Part shown: positions 44,845 through 56,726 of the stretch, one piece after another
Position numbering within the stretch: position 1 is the first letter of the stretch
How the letters are laid out: each line of letters begins with the position of its first letter
Source of the DNA: Plotosus lineatus
Taxonomy: Eukaryota; Chordata; Actinopteri; Siluriformes; Plotosidae
Assembly (NCBI GenBank): GCA_024760905.1
Contig: CM045735.1
Location: 27,023,249 to 27,087,248 of the forward strand
DNA: 64,000 nt
Reading direction: 5' to 3'
Program-made: the position numbers and the translations under genes
Notes under the pieces: model-generated
Seen by the model: only the letters and a program-made list of their open reading frames with translations
What the model was told of the DNA's origin: nothing
Database searches by the model: none

Positions 44845-45454
44845 TATTAAAAAATGCATACTTACCAACCTATTTTGTGATGGGAAACACAGCATTTTTA
44901 AGCCTAATTTAAATTTATTATTCAAATGTTATCAGAATAGATGCCAGTGAGTTCCAACCACAGCAGGTGCAAAGCAAAAGAACTGCATAATGGCATCTCT
45001 AAACCCTTTCCTGAGTTATAATCAAAGCTTTTTATGCTTAGAATGATTACAGCTAGGAGCCAGTTTGCATGATTTGTATTTACTATAGTTGTTACTTACA
45101 CCTGATTGAGTTTACAAGTAATTTAGAAAGTGGTTGACCATTTAACAATTTCAGTGTTTTTTTGGTTTGTTTTTAATGTTGCCATTATATCTTTCAGTTG
45201 GCTGTCATCAGCTGTATTATGTAAATAATTCTGGAAAAATACTTTAGTGTATGTCTTCACTTTCTTCATTTTAGGCTACAGAACAGCAAAATGTAAATAT
45301 TTTGAAATGGGGAGATTCTTTTATTTACCCTCTGTAAATGACTTGGGTCTAATCGATGACTTCCTGATTTACTGCGGTACTTCTATAGGTGACACAGAAG
45401 TCAAATTATTTCACTCATCAATCCAATATGGGAAATATGACAGAAAACATTAAT
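44845..45454. other. Intron 1 sequence, nothing recognised
   Basis: No supported feature; short frames have no family motif. Confidence 0.4.
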
Positions 45455-45590
45455 TAATTTTCTAAACCACTTTGTCCTAATTAGAGTTGCTGGGATGCTT
45501 GCACCTATCTCATCCATCTCTGGGTGAGGGCATTATACCCTAGTCAGTTCGACAGACCTTCACCAGGCAGAGACAGAAAACAAAAAAAGA
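45455..45590 (-). mobile_element. SINE L2-type tail fragment
   Basis: Antisense tail: TTTTCTAAACCACTTTGTCC, TAATTAGAGTTGCTGGGATG and CTCATCCATCTCTGGGTGAG. Confidence 0.55.
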
Positions 45591-45805
45591 AATTGTTCTG
45601 ACATCCCTAAGTGAGCAAATGGTCATTGAATATAGTTACAAATTTTAAAATGTCTATTTCTACTTTGAGATTATTTAAAAGCAATATCAACTGGAACTGT
45701 AACAGGTTCCAAGAAATAGACAAGAAGTTCCAAAAAGAGGACCCAAGATATCTTGCCCCAATAAAGAGAATAGTAAGAAAGGCTGCATCTTGATATGGTT
45801 TATAG

Positions 45806-46000
45806 CAGGGGTGTCAAACTCATGCCACAAAGGGTCATGTGGGTTTTTGTTTCAACCAAGCAGTAGCACACCTGACTTTGCTCTTTTAAACAAATGATTC
45901 TAGTCTTCAGGCAGTTGATTGGTCAATCTGTGTGCTCTGTACAGGTACTGTCCAATTAACTTGCCTGAAGACTCGGATCAGTCGAGGAGACCAATACACC
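45806..46000. mobile_element. hAT MITE, degraded copy
   Basis: Starts CAGGGGTGTCAAACTCATGC and follows the 22068-22342 element through GTTTCAACCAAGCAG and CACACCTGACTTTGCTC to the TGCCTGAAGACTCGGATCAG region. The right third and the end are lost. Confidence 0.8.
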
Positions 46001-46164
46001 TACTAATTTTGGTGTGTTGTGAATCTATATACTAGAAGCAAGAGTCAATGATACAGGGTGGAAGTGTAGAGTTAATTGATCCACACCTGGGCCAAGGCTC
46101 TATGTGTAACTCTCAGACCCAGTGGTCTGTGTGACAAGCGCCTACTATCGGTGGAGTGCCTCAC

Positions 46165-46368
<204 letters not shown>

Positions 46369-46429
46369 TACATTCATAGGAATGGAAAGGAAGGCTCAAA
46401 TCAACCAAAACAAATTAATGGTTAAAAAT

Positions 46430-47467
46430 GTTTTTCAGACACCCACTAGATGGGGGGCATTGCATTATTTGTGATATGCTCCATCAATGTAGGCGCTTGT
46501 CTCAAGTGACGTATGGTGCTTGTGGACAAAGCACGGCTTATCCAGACTTGCGATCTTTCAAGTGAGCAAGTGAAGGTTGAGTACTAAACAAGTACATAAA
46601 GAACATATGATGACGTAAGGAGCTTGACAGAGTGGACTTATTATTCAAAGGGGAAGCACTTAAGCAGCGCTTTCACTGAGGAGAACTGCATTCGTTTTCG
46701 AGCAGCTCAGCCGGAGTAGGCAGAGAACTAGGCGGAGTATTAGAGAATACGAGTGATGTTAGTTAATCTTCTGGCGCAGAGGTGAGCGTTCTTGTGTTTA
46801 TTTGGAGTAGATGAATTCATATTGGGAGAAGAGTGAATTTCAGGTGTGAGCCACGAGCAACTCAGCCACAACCCTCAGCAGGAGCATTAGGGGACAGACC
46901 TAGATGAGCACAGCCGTCAAAATGAAAGTCCCCAATAACACAGACCATAACAAAAAGAACATAAAACAACATGAAGTGTAATAAATTGGATGAAGAAAAC
47001 AAAAAGATAAACATGCTACAGCACAGTACATAAAATCACACACAGAAGCATTCTAAACATTAACTTAGGTACTGTACTGGAATAATAATTGAAAAAGACT
47101 TGAATACTACAGAGCTTTACAACAGTTCAGATGATTATTTTTCTTCAGGCACTTCAGAGTAAACGGTCATTTCTTCAGGAGAAAGTCTAATTTCTTCAGA
47201 AGAGACTTCCAACGTCATTACCTTTTTTTGGCAATTAGCTGGCATTTGAGTGGCATCATAGAGCTTAACTGGTAATTAAAACACACTAAAAAGATGCTCA
47301 TTGAAAACTTTTTCACGAATGAGGAAAAAGGGGCATTACATCATCTCAACCAATCAGGAGGAAGGAGGACAGCCATTGGCTGAATTTGAATCACGTCACA
47401 GTTGCTTGGCAATCCGCGAATATGCAAATCTGCGAGTGCAAAACCATGAATAGTGAAAAGCCTACTA
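46430..47467 (-). mobile_element. Tigger-like element, inverted copy of 5855 family
   Basis: Read in reverse it follows 5855 onwards: the GACTATTCATGGTTTTGCAC end at about 47440-47467, CTCCTTCCTCCTGATTGGTT, AATTACCAGTTAAGCTCTAT, TTCTGAAGAAATTAGACTTT and ATGTTCTTTTTGTTATGGTC. The far end near 46430 is poorly defined. A piece at 46500-46600 resembles the GACAAAGC...TCTTTCAAGTGAGC stretch of the 53936-54865 element. Confidence 0.7.
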
Positions 47468-47609
47468 TATCTATTACAAGAATTAAATATGCATCTTAAA
47501 CAGATTATATAGATACAGTATTAATGTAGTAAAATATAGTAATGATTAAAAAAACTTTTTAATTTTGTACCATGATATTTATTAATAAAATAAAAAAATA
47601 TTATAGAGC

Positions 47610-47610
<1 letters not shown>

Positions 47611-47675
<65 letters not shown>
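47611..47675. repeat. (TA)n microsatellite
   Basis: Pure TA run lying between two copies of one Tigger-like family. Confidence 0.97.
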
Positions 47676-47680
<5 letters not shown>

Positions 47681-47759
47681 TTTAATATATAAATAAATAA
47701 AAGAACATGAAGTGTAATAGAGTAAAATGGTTTGATAATTTGAATTAACATACAGGTAC

Positions 47760-48587
47760 AGTACTGTATTGCACATTATTGGTTAAAAATGCTTATCAGA
47801 TGCCCACTAGAGGAAGGCATTGCATTATTTATTGTACTGTACATATGTACATAAAGAACATAAAAATGTGACGTAATGATGTATTGAGCTTTCAGCAAGA
47901 CCCAGAATGCAGAAGGCAGCGTGAGATGGCACAGGGTGGATTGATTATTCAATGGGGAAACACTTCAGCAGAGCTTCACTACAGTACTGATGATGAATAA
48001 AAACACAAAGAACATTAAATACTGGAACCAGAGAGAACACAGGGAAGCAGGGACTTGATGTGAGACAATCTTGTGGCGCAGAGGTGAGTGTGCAGTTTGT
48101 GTTTATAGGGAGTAGATGAGAGGAGTGAATTGAGGTGTGAACTGCAGTCAGCCCGAGCAGCTCAGCCACGCATAAACACACATAAAACATTGTAAACATT
48201 AAGTTAGGTACTGTACTGGAATAATAATTGAAAAAGACTTAAATACTACAGTGTTTTACAACAGTTCACATGATTATTCCTGTTCAGGCATTTTAGAGGA
48301 AACTGTCGTTTCTTCAGGAGAAAGTCTTATTTCTTTAGAAGAGATATCCGACGCCATTACCTTTTTCTGGAAATTAGCTGGCATTTGAGTGGCATCATAG
48401 TGCTTAACTGGTAATTAAAACACACTAAAAAGAGTCTCATTGAAAACTTGTTCATGAATGAGGAAAAAGGGGCATTACATCATCTCAACCAATCAACAGG
48501 AGGATTTGAATCACGTGACAGTTACTCGGCAATCCGCGAATATGCCGGGGCGCAAGTGCAAAACCATGAATAGTCAAGGGCCAACAG
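47760..48587 (-). mobile_element. Tigger-like element, second inverted copy
   Basis: Ends at GACTATTCATGGTTTTGC / AAGGGCCAACAG (right, 48587) followed by TA, and carries the same internal blocks as 46430-47467 in the same order and orientation, including CAGATGCCCACTAGAGG near the left. Confidence 0.7.
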
Positions 48588-48589
48588 TA

Positions 48590-49309
<720 letters not shown>

Positions 49310-49364
49310 TTCTGAGTAGATCCTTCCGTAGGAGAGTGCTCAATACTTTTTGGTAGAGCAAATA

Positions 49365-49596
49365 ACAAAAATAAAAGGACAGGACAAAGACTTTCTATTG
49401 AAACTCCATTTATCACTACAGATCTGTTTCAAGGGGTGGTGAAACCATCCTCTCTCTTCAGGTGATTATAGAAGAATTCTTCTATTCTTCTATAATCACC
49501 TGAAGAGAGAGGATGGTTTCACCACCCCTCGAAACAGATCTGTAGTGATAAATGGAGTTTCAATAGAAAGTCTTTGTCCTGTCCTTTTATTTTTGT
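49365..49596. repeat. 232-bp near-perfect hairpin
   Basis: The left arm 49365-49475 and right arm 49486-49596 are reverse complements with a single mismatch that I could find (A versus G within the GTTTCAAGGGGTGG / GTTTCGAGGGGTGG block), around a 10-nt loop ATTCTTCTAT. The outer ends are ACAAAAATAAAAGGACAGG and its inverse. No coding content, and no clear target duplication in the flanking sequence. Confidence 0.93.
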
Positions 49597-49612
49597 ATAT
49601 ATATATATATAT

Positions 49613-49775
49613 AGGCGGAGCCTTGGAATCCAAACGCTCTGGAGTTTGAACGAATCGGAATCTGAACAAAAAAAATCCGTGATTTTTTTTCATCCCGGAA
49701 AACGAATGAAAAACGGAAGTCGAACTCGAAAAATACGGGAGAAAAAAACGAGACCGAGAGGGGGGAAAACTGCAT
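49613..49775. mobile_element. Tigger-like end fragment
   Basis: GGCGGAGCCTTGGAATCCAA then CGAATCGGAATCTGAAC resembles the end type GTGGAGCCTCAGTACTCG seen at 11566 ('gap-filled' by AATCC...). One end only. Confidence 0.4.
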
Positions 49776-49796
49776 GACTTCCGGAAGTTCGGGAGC

Positions 49797-49962
49797 TGTT
49801 GATACTATGTATGTTCTGGGGAAGTTTGGAAGTTGTTGATACTATGTATAACCTTAATAAAGCTGTCCTGGGGAAGTCTAGAAGTTGTTGATACTATGTA
49901 TCATCCTAATAAAGCTGTCCTGGGGAAGTCCGGAAGTTGTTGATATAGTACTATGTACATAT
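49797..49962. repeat. 52-bp minisatellite
   Basis: TGTTGATACTATGTAT recurs at 49797, 49834, 49886 and 49938. The two full units are 52 bp and include AATAAAGCTGTCCTGGGGAAG. The first unit is shortened to 37 bp. Confidence 0.88.
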
Positions 49963-49965
49963 CAC

Positions 49966-50060
49966 CAATGTTCCCTGTAATTTTTCCTCTGTCTGGGCAT
50001 ACAGACAACCTCCCTGAGCACACTGAGGCCCACTGTGAGCAACATCACAAGTGTGTGAGC
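49966..50060. other. Possible hAT end fragment at provirus left edge
   Basis: CAATGTTCCCTGTAATTTTT looks like one type of hAT terminus. It is joined directly to retroviral pol, so it may mark the truncation point of the provirus. Confidence 0.3.
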
Positions 50061-50068
50061 AACCGTTC

Positions 50069-51330
50069 AACTGCTCCTCTTACTGGAAAAGAAGGGTTTC
50101 AAGGTTTCAAAGCCCAAGCTACAGTTTTGCCTACTGAGTGTCATATACCTGGGCGACGAACTCTCTCACGGAACAAAACGCCTTACTCAGGATCGCGTCA
50201 AGATCATAGTGGACACTCAGAAGCCTGCCACGAAACAGGCACTCCTTGCTTTCCTGGGCCTCATTAACTACTGCCGCCAATGGATCTCGGACTGTTCCTT
50301 TTATGACAAACGTTTACGCTCTGCCGTGGCTCACGCTGACCCTCTCCACCAACCCTTGGTCTGGACTGAGGACATGCTGGACGCGTTCAAAGCCCTGAAG
50401 TCGGCCCTATGCTCCGCGCTGGCTCTCGGGCTCCTGGACTACACCAAACCCTTTCACCTGTATGTCGCGCACCAGGCCGGCACGGCTTCTGGGGTTTTGG
50501 CTCAGAACCACGGGGGGGGGGACTGAGACCCTGTGCTTTCCTCTCCAAAACTTTAGATACTGTAGCTCAGGGTTTACCTGCTTGCCTTCGCGCTGTCACT
50601 GCCAGTGCGGTGTTAGTTCTCGAAGCAGAAAAAATAGTGCTCTCCCATCCACTCGTTTTACACACCAGCCATCAGGTTAGGCATATCCTTAATACTCTGT
50701 CCACACAACACATGTCTTCTCAACGTCGCTCAGGTTACGAGGCCATCCTTTGTGGTACTGATAATCTAACCATCTCTTGTTCCTCTTCCCTAGATAACGT
50801 GGCCCAGGCCCTACAGCGCCTGCTTAATGCTCAAGATGACTGCGAACCGTTGGAACATGACTGCATGGACACCATTGTCCATGACACCAGTATTAGGTCC
50901 GACTTATTATCCACGCCTCTCTCCACAGGTCCCTGTTTGTAGATGGGTCATGCTCGAAACCCTCCGACGGAGTTTTCCTCTCTTGACTCTGCGGTATGTT
51001 CCTTACCGGACCAAGTTTTGGAAGCGTACTCGCTCCCCTTTAATTCCGCCCAAGCAGCGGAGTTATACGCGCTCAATCGGGCATGCACTCTCGCTTCCGA
51101 CCAGGATGTTACTATATACACTGACTCTTGTTACGCTTTCGGGGTGGCGCACGATTTCGGACGTATCTGGCAATCTCGTGGTTTCACTGCTGCTGACGGT
51201 AAGCACATTTCACATTCCACCTTAGTCCAGGATCTTATTGTGTCCTGCAATCTCCCGCTCCGTTTAGCGATCGTAAAGACCCGCGGTCATTCCTCTGACC
51301 ACACTGATGAGGCACGAGGTAACTCTTTGG
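50069..51330 (+). pseudogene. ERV pol: RT connection and RNase H, broken
   Basis: It opens within the RT thumb/connection (YLGDELSHGTKRLTQDRVK; FLGLINYCRQWISDC; PLVWTEDMLDAFKALKSALC). A shift occurs at the G-run 50511-50521, after which 50522-50942 continues in another frame (AFLSKTLDTVAQGLPACLRA), and another near 50975. RNase H then runs to about 51330 with all four acidic positions visible (FVDGS, QAAELYAL, IYTDSCYAF, EARGNSLADRAA) plus the His-containing TRGHSS motif. Frame breaks make it non-functional as a single protein. Confidence 0.87.
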
Positions 51331-52564
51331 CTGACCGCGCAGCTAAACAGGCTGCCTTGCTCGGCTCCATGCCGCCGTTCCTGCAGCCCGCGCTAGTGTC
51401 AACCTCACACATGCTTAGCGCCCTCCTCCCTGACTTGGATCTGAAATCCCTTCAGTCCTCGGCGTCCACAGAAGACACTGATTTTTGGTCTTTGCATGGC
51501 TCTCAACCCTCGGGGGACGGCATTCTACTTGATTCGACCGGTCGCTTATGTCTGCCCACGCACTGTCTTCCTTTCCTCGTCCGCGAGTTTCACGGGCCTA
51601 CACATCGTGGTCGAAGAGGGGTGGTGACAGATATGGAAAAAGATTTTTGTATACGACAACTAGCCTCTACGGTACACAGCATTCTGGACAAATGCCTGAT
51701 TTGTGCACAGAACAATGTGTCCAAACCACATGCATCACATCAGCATCTGCCGAAACCAGATACTCCCTTCCAGGAGTGGCAGATAGATTTTACTCACATG
51801 CCCCGGCAGGGCCCCTTTAATATCTATTGGTCATCGTGGATAAATTTTCCTGGTGGGTCGAAGCTTTCCCATGTGGGAACGAAAACGCCTGAGTAGTGGT
51901 TCAAAAGTTATCACAGGAAATTATTCCCAGATATGGCCTCCCGTTGGGAATTGATTCGGACAAAGGCACACCATTCACCTCAAAAGTCACTCAACTGTTA
52001 GCCCAAGAGCTAAAGATCAATTGGCATTTCCATGTCCCATATCACCCTCAGTCCCCCGGAATCGTGGAACGAACAAACAGAACAATTAAAGGGAAATTAC
52101 GGAAGGCAATGGACGCCACTGGATCAAGAAATTGGGTTTCAGTACTACCCATGGTTTTGGCGGATCTGCGAATGACCTCGCAGGTGGCCTTAGGGAATCT
52201 ATCTCCTTACGAAGTGGTAATGGGGAGACCCTTTCCCGCTCCTTGGAGGAAGGGAAAGCAGGCTTTGGGGACGGAAGATTTAGATATACACATGAGCGAG
52301 TATGCCGTGGGCCTTGTTAAGGTCCTAAATGACTATTGGAAACGCACTAATCAGAACACTTCGGTCCCGACAGACACAAGCACTCACGCCTTCAAGGTAG
52401 GAGACAAGGTGCTGGTCAAAAAATTTGCGAAACTAAATTCCCCTTTGAGACACACCCCTTACAGTGAGCCCACGGAGATACTCGCTGTTACTTATACCGC
52501 CGTACTAACTGACCTCTTTCCACAGTGGATCCATGCTACCAGACTGAAGAAAAGTCCGCAATGA
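51331..52564 (+). pseudogene. ERV integrase, broken by one shift and one stop
   Basis: The zinc-binding region shows HGPTH and CLICAQNN (His-x3-His ... Cys-x2-Cys). The core domain has Asp in WQIDFTHMP, Asp in GIDSDKGTPFTS and Glu in SPGIVERTNR, so the D,D-35-E residues are all present. A frame change occurs at about 51825 and a TGA at 51890-51892, then an open frame runs to 52564. The last ~90 residues (FKVGDKVLVKKFAKLNSPLR, and WIHATRLKKSPQ) resemble the GPY/F-type C-terminal extension of class I retroviral integrases. Confidence 0.88.
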
Positions 52565-52792
52565 TGTATTAAGTGCACTTTGTATTTGTGAAATTTTTTG
52601 TCCTCATTTACCTCTCTTTCAGGTCTCGAGATACCAGCCCTTCTGGGGTGAATGACTTACTTGTCTTGACCTGATCCAGATACCTAAGTATCACCACCAC
52701 ATCCTCTACTTTGCACACGGTCGGATAACGCCCATTTAAAATCCAAGTTATGTATATACCCCAGCACCGCACAATTACACCACTTACAAAAA

Positions 52793-53080
52793 ATGCGTGA
52801 CGTAGCGGACCAACTGCGACGCGACGAAAGTCCAAACTATGGCTGGGAATTCCCCCACTCTCTTTTCGGCATGTTTACCCCGTATTTAACCATGCTTGTT
52901 CCCGTATGTATATGTTTGTTGTTGGTTTGCGTGTTTGGACCCTGTATTTTTAGGTGTTTGATGACTCGAATCTGGGTCCTGGCCAGTTCCTTCAGCGAAC
53001 CCCGATGTGCCCGCCTGCCCTCCGCCTCTGTCGATGACTGTGGACCCGGGAGTGCGTCATGTGGATATATCCGGCGATGA
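52793..53080 (+). pseudogene. ERV env transmembrane-anchor fragment
   Basis: 95 codons from an ATG, hydrophilic at first (residues about 1-25), then a hydrophobic stretch (about residues 30-56, MLVPVCICLLLVCVFGPCIF) followed by a basic-aromatic tail. Position between integrase and the polypurine tract, and the length, fit the membrane anchor and cytoplasmic tail of an env protein. Surface subunit and fusion peptide are absent; the 52565-52792 stretch shows only interrupted frames. Identification rests on context. Confidence 0.5.
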
Positions 53081-53354
53081 CTACGGACCCAAGAATACGT
53101 CGTGTGCGTGTGTAATGCTTGGATACATCCGGACGGGAAGGCTACCGGAGCCCTGAGGTACGTGGGCGAAGGGCGATGGCGCCCCGCCTGCCCTTCAAGC
53201 ACCAGCCTCGGCGCAACCACGGCCTGGTTTCTTCCCTACGGTGTCCAACATTCCACACGAAGAAAAAACCGCCTCTGGAATGCCACAAGAAAGAGAGGGA
53301 TCCGGCGTGCCGCTACAGAATTTATACATATTTCATAGTATAAAAAGAGGGGAC

Positions 53355-53935
53355 TGAAGGAATAAATTGATAGGATAAATGAGATACAACTATGTGTGTA
53401 TTGTAAATGAGATGCAACTATGTGTGTATTGTAACTTCTGTGTATCTAAAGCTTCCTGTTCTACTTGTAATTGTGACATGTGCGCTAGGCACATGAAACT
53501 GTTGGGTGGGTGTTCCTGTGTCGTGTTTCGGTTCGGGTGTGGGATTCGGAAAGTAACAATGTATAACAATGAGGAATTGCTTTGAAATGTAATTAGCCAA
53601 GTGTTAAGCGTCGCAGGGCACAAACATGTATATGGAAATGCTTTGTGACAACGCAATTACAACTCTGCATGCACATCCCCAAGTGTTACATACCGCAGTG
53701 CACAAACATATATGTTAATGCTTTATGAACATGCAATTACTGCTTTGCACGCATATCCCTCTGTATAAATAAGCGGACACTGCATGTGTTCGATGAGCTT
53801 CCGATGAATAAACCAGACTGATTTCACTCGTGTGGTTGCTTATCTGTTGCTCCCGGAGCGCTCTCAAACGTTGAGATACAGGAATCCAGATCGTGCAGAT
53901 TTAACTAGGAACTTCTACTGAGAAAAATTCCTACA
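53355..53935 (+). repeat. ERV 3' LTR (581 bp)
   Basis: Begins TGAAGGAA right after the purine tract and ends TTCCTACA, short inverted termini of the TG...CA kind. U3 contains a 28-bp tandem pair (53377-53432) and two 82-bp direct repeats (53597-53678 and 53679-53758), the arrangement expected of duplicated enhancers. A TATAAAT (53764-53770) is followed 37 bases later by AATAAA (53807-53812), giving a very short R if used. There is no second LTR for dating. Confidence 0.85.
53764..53812 (+). promoter_or_regulatory. LTR TATA box and poly(A) signal
   Basis: GTATAAATAAG at 53763 and GATGAATAAACCAG around 53804-53816 sit in the right order for an LTR core promoter and polyadenylation signal. Activity cannot be judged. 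Confidence 0.6.
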
Positions 53936-54865
53936 CCGCATCTCATAAAACACCCCTAAATCAATTATTAGAAACATAACATTGTAAAATAAGATCAAAT
54001 ATATCAAATAATATCAACATTAATTTCAAATGAATTAAATTCAAGCAAAATAATTTCAAATAAATACATTTTAATCAAATTCACTCATCAAATATCAAAC
54101 ACAGTATCAAATATAACCTTTGACATTCTCTATGATGCGACCTTTCTGCTTGTAAATGGTTCCAGTGGTCGACGGATGGTCACTTTACATGAAACTGAGC
54201 CGAGTCACTTTACATGAAGCTTAAAACAGCCAATCAACGCTTACAATATGTGAGGCGCTCACCACCGAAAATAGTTTACTTGTTTGTGCTTGAGACAAAG
54301 CGCGGGTTATACGGACTTCCGGTCTTTCAAGTGAGCAAGGGCGCCATTGAATACTCGTTTAGTACTCAGCCTGCACTGATCTGAATCACCAGCAGAACGG
54401 ACAGTTCTCTTTCGTTTCTGGATTCAGGTTTTCATTCATTTTACAACTTTCTTTGCTTAATTGAGTATGCATGGTAGATTGCGCCGATCCAAGCAGACAG
54501 TTAGTTCATCTCTGTGTATGAGACTTGCACCCATGCTCGTAGGCTTACGGTTCTGACCAACCATACTTGCTTAGGGCTACAAAAGTCCGCAAAAACAGTG
54601 TAAACACAAAGATCACAGAGACGACGTCTTAACCCAAGGGTAACACGCTATATAACTGATATAAAACAATGTATATATAACTGAACTGGGAAGAAGGAGG
54701 GGCACGTTCACTCTGTCATTTGTAAACAATGGACGCAGCGTCATTACATCATTATGTCAGCGTACTACGTAGGTACGTCTAAACTCAAAATTTGACTTTT
54801 TCTTTGAAAAAAAACGTAAAATCGAAAAAATGTAAAATGGATGAACGTAAATCGGGGAGCGTCTG
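53936..54865 (-). mobile_element. Tigger-like element, inverted copy truncated by the ERV
   Basis: Reverse complement of about 3559-4500: CATCTCATAAAACACC at 53939, the TTCATGTAAAGTGA-type blocks, the start-codon region, and the terminus GTAAATCGGGGAGCGTCTG at 54865. About 150 bp of its other end is missing. The LTR joins at its position equivalent to about 4502. Confidence 0.82.
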
Positions 54866-54875
54866 TGTATGTATG

Positions 54876-54970
<95 letters not shown>
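54866..54970. repeat. (TATG)n-(TA)n-(GA)n microsatellite
   Basis: Short TATG run, about 57 bp of TA, about 34 bp of GA, directly abutting the Tigger-like terminus. Confidence 0.95.
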
Positions 54971-54974
<4 letters not shown>

Positions 54975-55110
54975 CCACAATGTCCCCACAGAGATAGTGA
55001 AATTTGAATTTTGAACTTGTGGGTTCATTACTGCTATTAAAATAGTTATGTATAGGTGCACAATCATTATATCAACTGAGGGTCCTCAGAAGGATAGCTA
55101 TTATTTTAAG

Positions 55111-55135
55111 AGTGTGTGTGCGTGTGCGCGCGCGC

Positions 55136-55181
<46 letters not shown>

Positions 55182-55263
55182 ATGTGTGTGTTTCAGCAAC
55201 ACAGACCCTTTGTGTTATGGAATGTTCCAGAACAATACTACTGTAACCTCTTGTGCGGGGACA

Positions 55264-55310
<47 letters not shown>

Positions 55311-55421
55311 CAAGACCTTTGCAGACACACAGCTCTTTCAGCCATTTCTCTCCCACCCAAGACAAGACATTTTCAGTCCTTGGCAAAAGCATGCACACAC
55401 GAATACACTCGCAAACATGCG

Positions 55422-55490
<69 letters not shown>
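55111..55490. repeat. Cluster of GT/GA, CT and CA microsatellites
   Basis: GT-GA at 55111-55180, CT at 55266-55305 and CA at 55421-55490, in non-repetitive spacers. A 168-codon open frame across these is a repeat artefact. Confidence 0.93.
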
Positions 55491-55492
<2 letters not shown>

Positions 55493-55611
55493 TAACAAGA
55501 ACTATCCGCACAAAAATTTTGAGGTTCTATACAGTTCTTATGTCTTCTTTATAAAGTCATGGATAACTTATAACTTAGAAATATTTCTATATCTACTCTC
55601 TGTATGTACAG

Positions 55612-55800
55612 GGATGCATGGTGGTGTGGTTAGCACATTTGCCTCATTGCAAGAGGGTCCTGAGTTTGGGTCCTGGGCCTGCAAGATGTTTCTGTGTGGG
55701 GTTTTCAGGTTCTCCCTATTGCTTGCATAGATTTCGTCTGGGTTTCCTCTCACAGACCAAACACGTACATTTGGGTAACTGGCTGTTCCAAACTGCAGTC
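55612..55800 (+). mobile_element. tRNA-type SINE, third head type, partial
   Basis: GGATGCATGGTGGTGTGGTT with B-box-like GGGTCCTGGG, then GTGTGGGGTTTTCAGGTTCT and GGGTTTCCTCTCACAGACC, the body pattern of the 23263-23635 SINE. It breaks off at about 55800 where Rex1-like sequence begins. Confidence 0.65.
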
Positions 55801-56400
55801 GGGACAAACAGGGCATCAACGTGAAAATAGTGAATTACAAATACTTTGGAGTTCATACTGGCACTAAATTGGACTGGGTTAAGATCATTACTGCACTTTA
55901 CAAGAAGGGTCAGAGTCATCTCTATATTTTGAGGAGGTGAAGGTCATTTAACATCTGTCGAACACGACTCAGAGTGTTTTATGAATCTGTTGTGGGCAGT
56001 ACTGTCTTCTCTGCTGTTGCATGCTGGGACAGCAGGCTGAGGTTTGCAAAAAATTAACAGATTGAGCAAACTGATCCGCAAGGCCAGTAACATGATGGGG
56101 ATGGAACTGGACTCTGATGGTATTGTTGGAGAGACATCCTTGGCAGCGTCCAACCCTCATCGGAAACAAAATTGACCTGTTGTTACCAATGTGGACTAAG
56201 GTTAGACTCCAAATGTTGTCCAAAATATAGACAATACTGAACAATACCTCCCACCAGCTTCACAACCTTCTGATCACAGATGCATGCTGCAGTGAGAGAC
56301 TGATGTCACCTAAATGCTCTACTGAATGAAACAGGAAATCATTCCTACCTGTAAACATTAAACTGTACAACTTCTTAAAGCAACAACATCCACTGTTATA
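55801..56400 (+). mobile_element. Rex1-like LINE fragment with an 80-bp foreign insert
   Basis: Sense-strand ORF2 C-terminus: VNYKYFGVHTGTKLDW, then FNICRTRLRVFYESVVGSTV and FSAVACWDSRLRFA, with many stops later. The 56133-56203 segment does not belong: it is an exact inverse of 58119-58189. Similarity to 2275-2040 (inverted) resumes after it (CCAAATGTTGTCCAAAATATAG). Confidence 0.7.
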
Positions 56401-56532
56401 CATTTACACTCTACTGTATATCTTACTGATAATACTGTGCTTATCACTCACTGGCAGAATTGGTTTTGTATCTGCTGATATAAATATTTGTGACGTCTAA
56501 TTTTGGACACTCATGGATTGTGGAAACACATA

Positions 56533-56588
56533 CAGTCATCCCTTGAATATCGCGGATAATGTAGACCAGACCTGGCTGCAATATTCGA

Positions 56589-56648
<60 letters not shown>

Positions 56649-56724
56649 TTTTTTTTTTTTAATTAAAATACCGCGATGTACCAAGAGCGCGATGCCCAAA
56701 TCGCGAAGTGACAAGGGATGACTG
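56533..56724. mobile_element. Tigger-like MITE, 192 bp
   Basis: The ends CAGTCATCCCTTGAATATCG and its inverse are flanked by TA (56531-56532, 56725-56726). The TIR has the CGCGG motif. The interior is an AT microsatellite (56597-56642) and a T-run. Confidence 0.88.
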
Positions 56725-56726
56725 TA

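Larger units (their letters stand above)
50061..53935 (+). mobile_element. Endogenous retrovirus, 5'-truncated provirus with 3' LTR
   Basis: Contains the end of the reverse transcriptase, RNase H, integrase, a short env transmembrane piece, a purine tract (AAAAAGAGGGG, 53342-53352) and one LTR. There is no 5' LTR, primer-binding site, gag, protease or RT active site. Residue patterns (a gammaretrovirus-like RNase H and an integrase with a C-terminal extension) suggest a gamma/epsilon-type class I element (inference). The GC and codon character (50.1-53.3 kb) is visibly richer than the surrounding AT-rich DNA. On the right it abuts a Tigger-like element at 53936, so it probably inserted into that element. 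Confidence 0.88.

Noticed and set aside
49797..49962. CRISPR-like array
   Set aside because: Contiguous 52-bp tandem units without unique spacers, in a vertebrate-type genome: a minisatellite.
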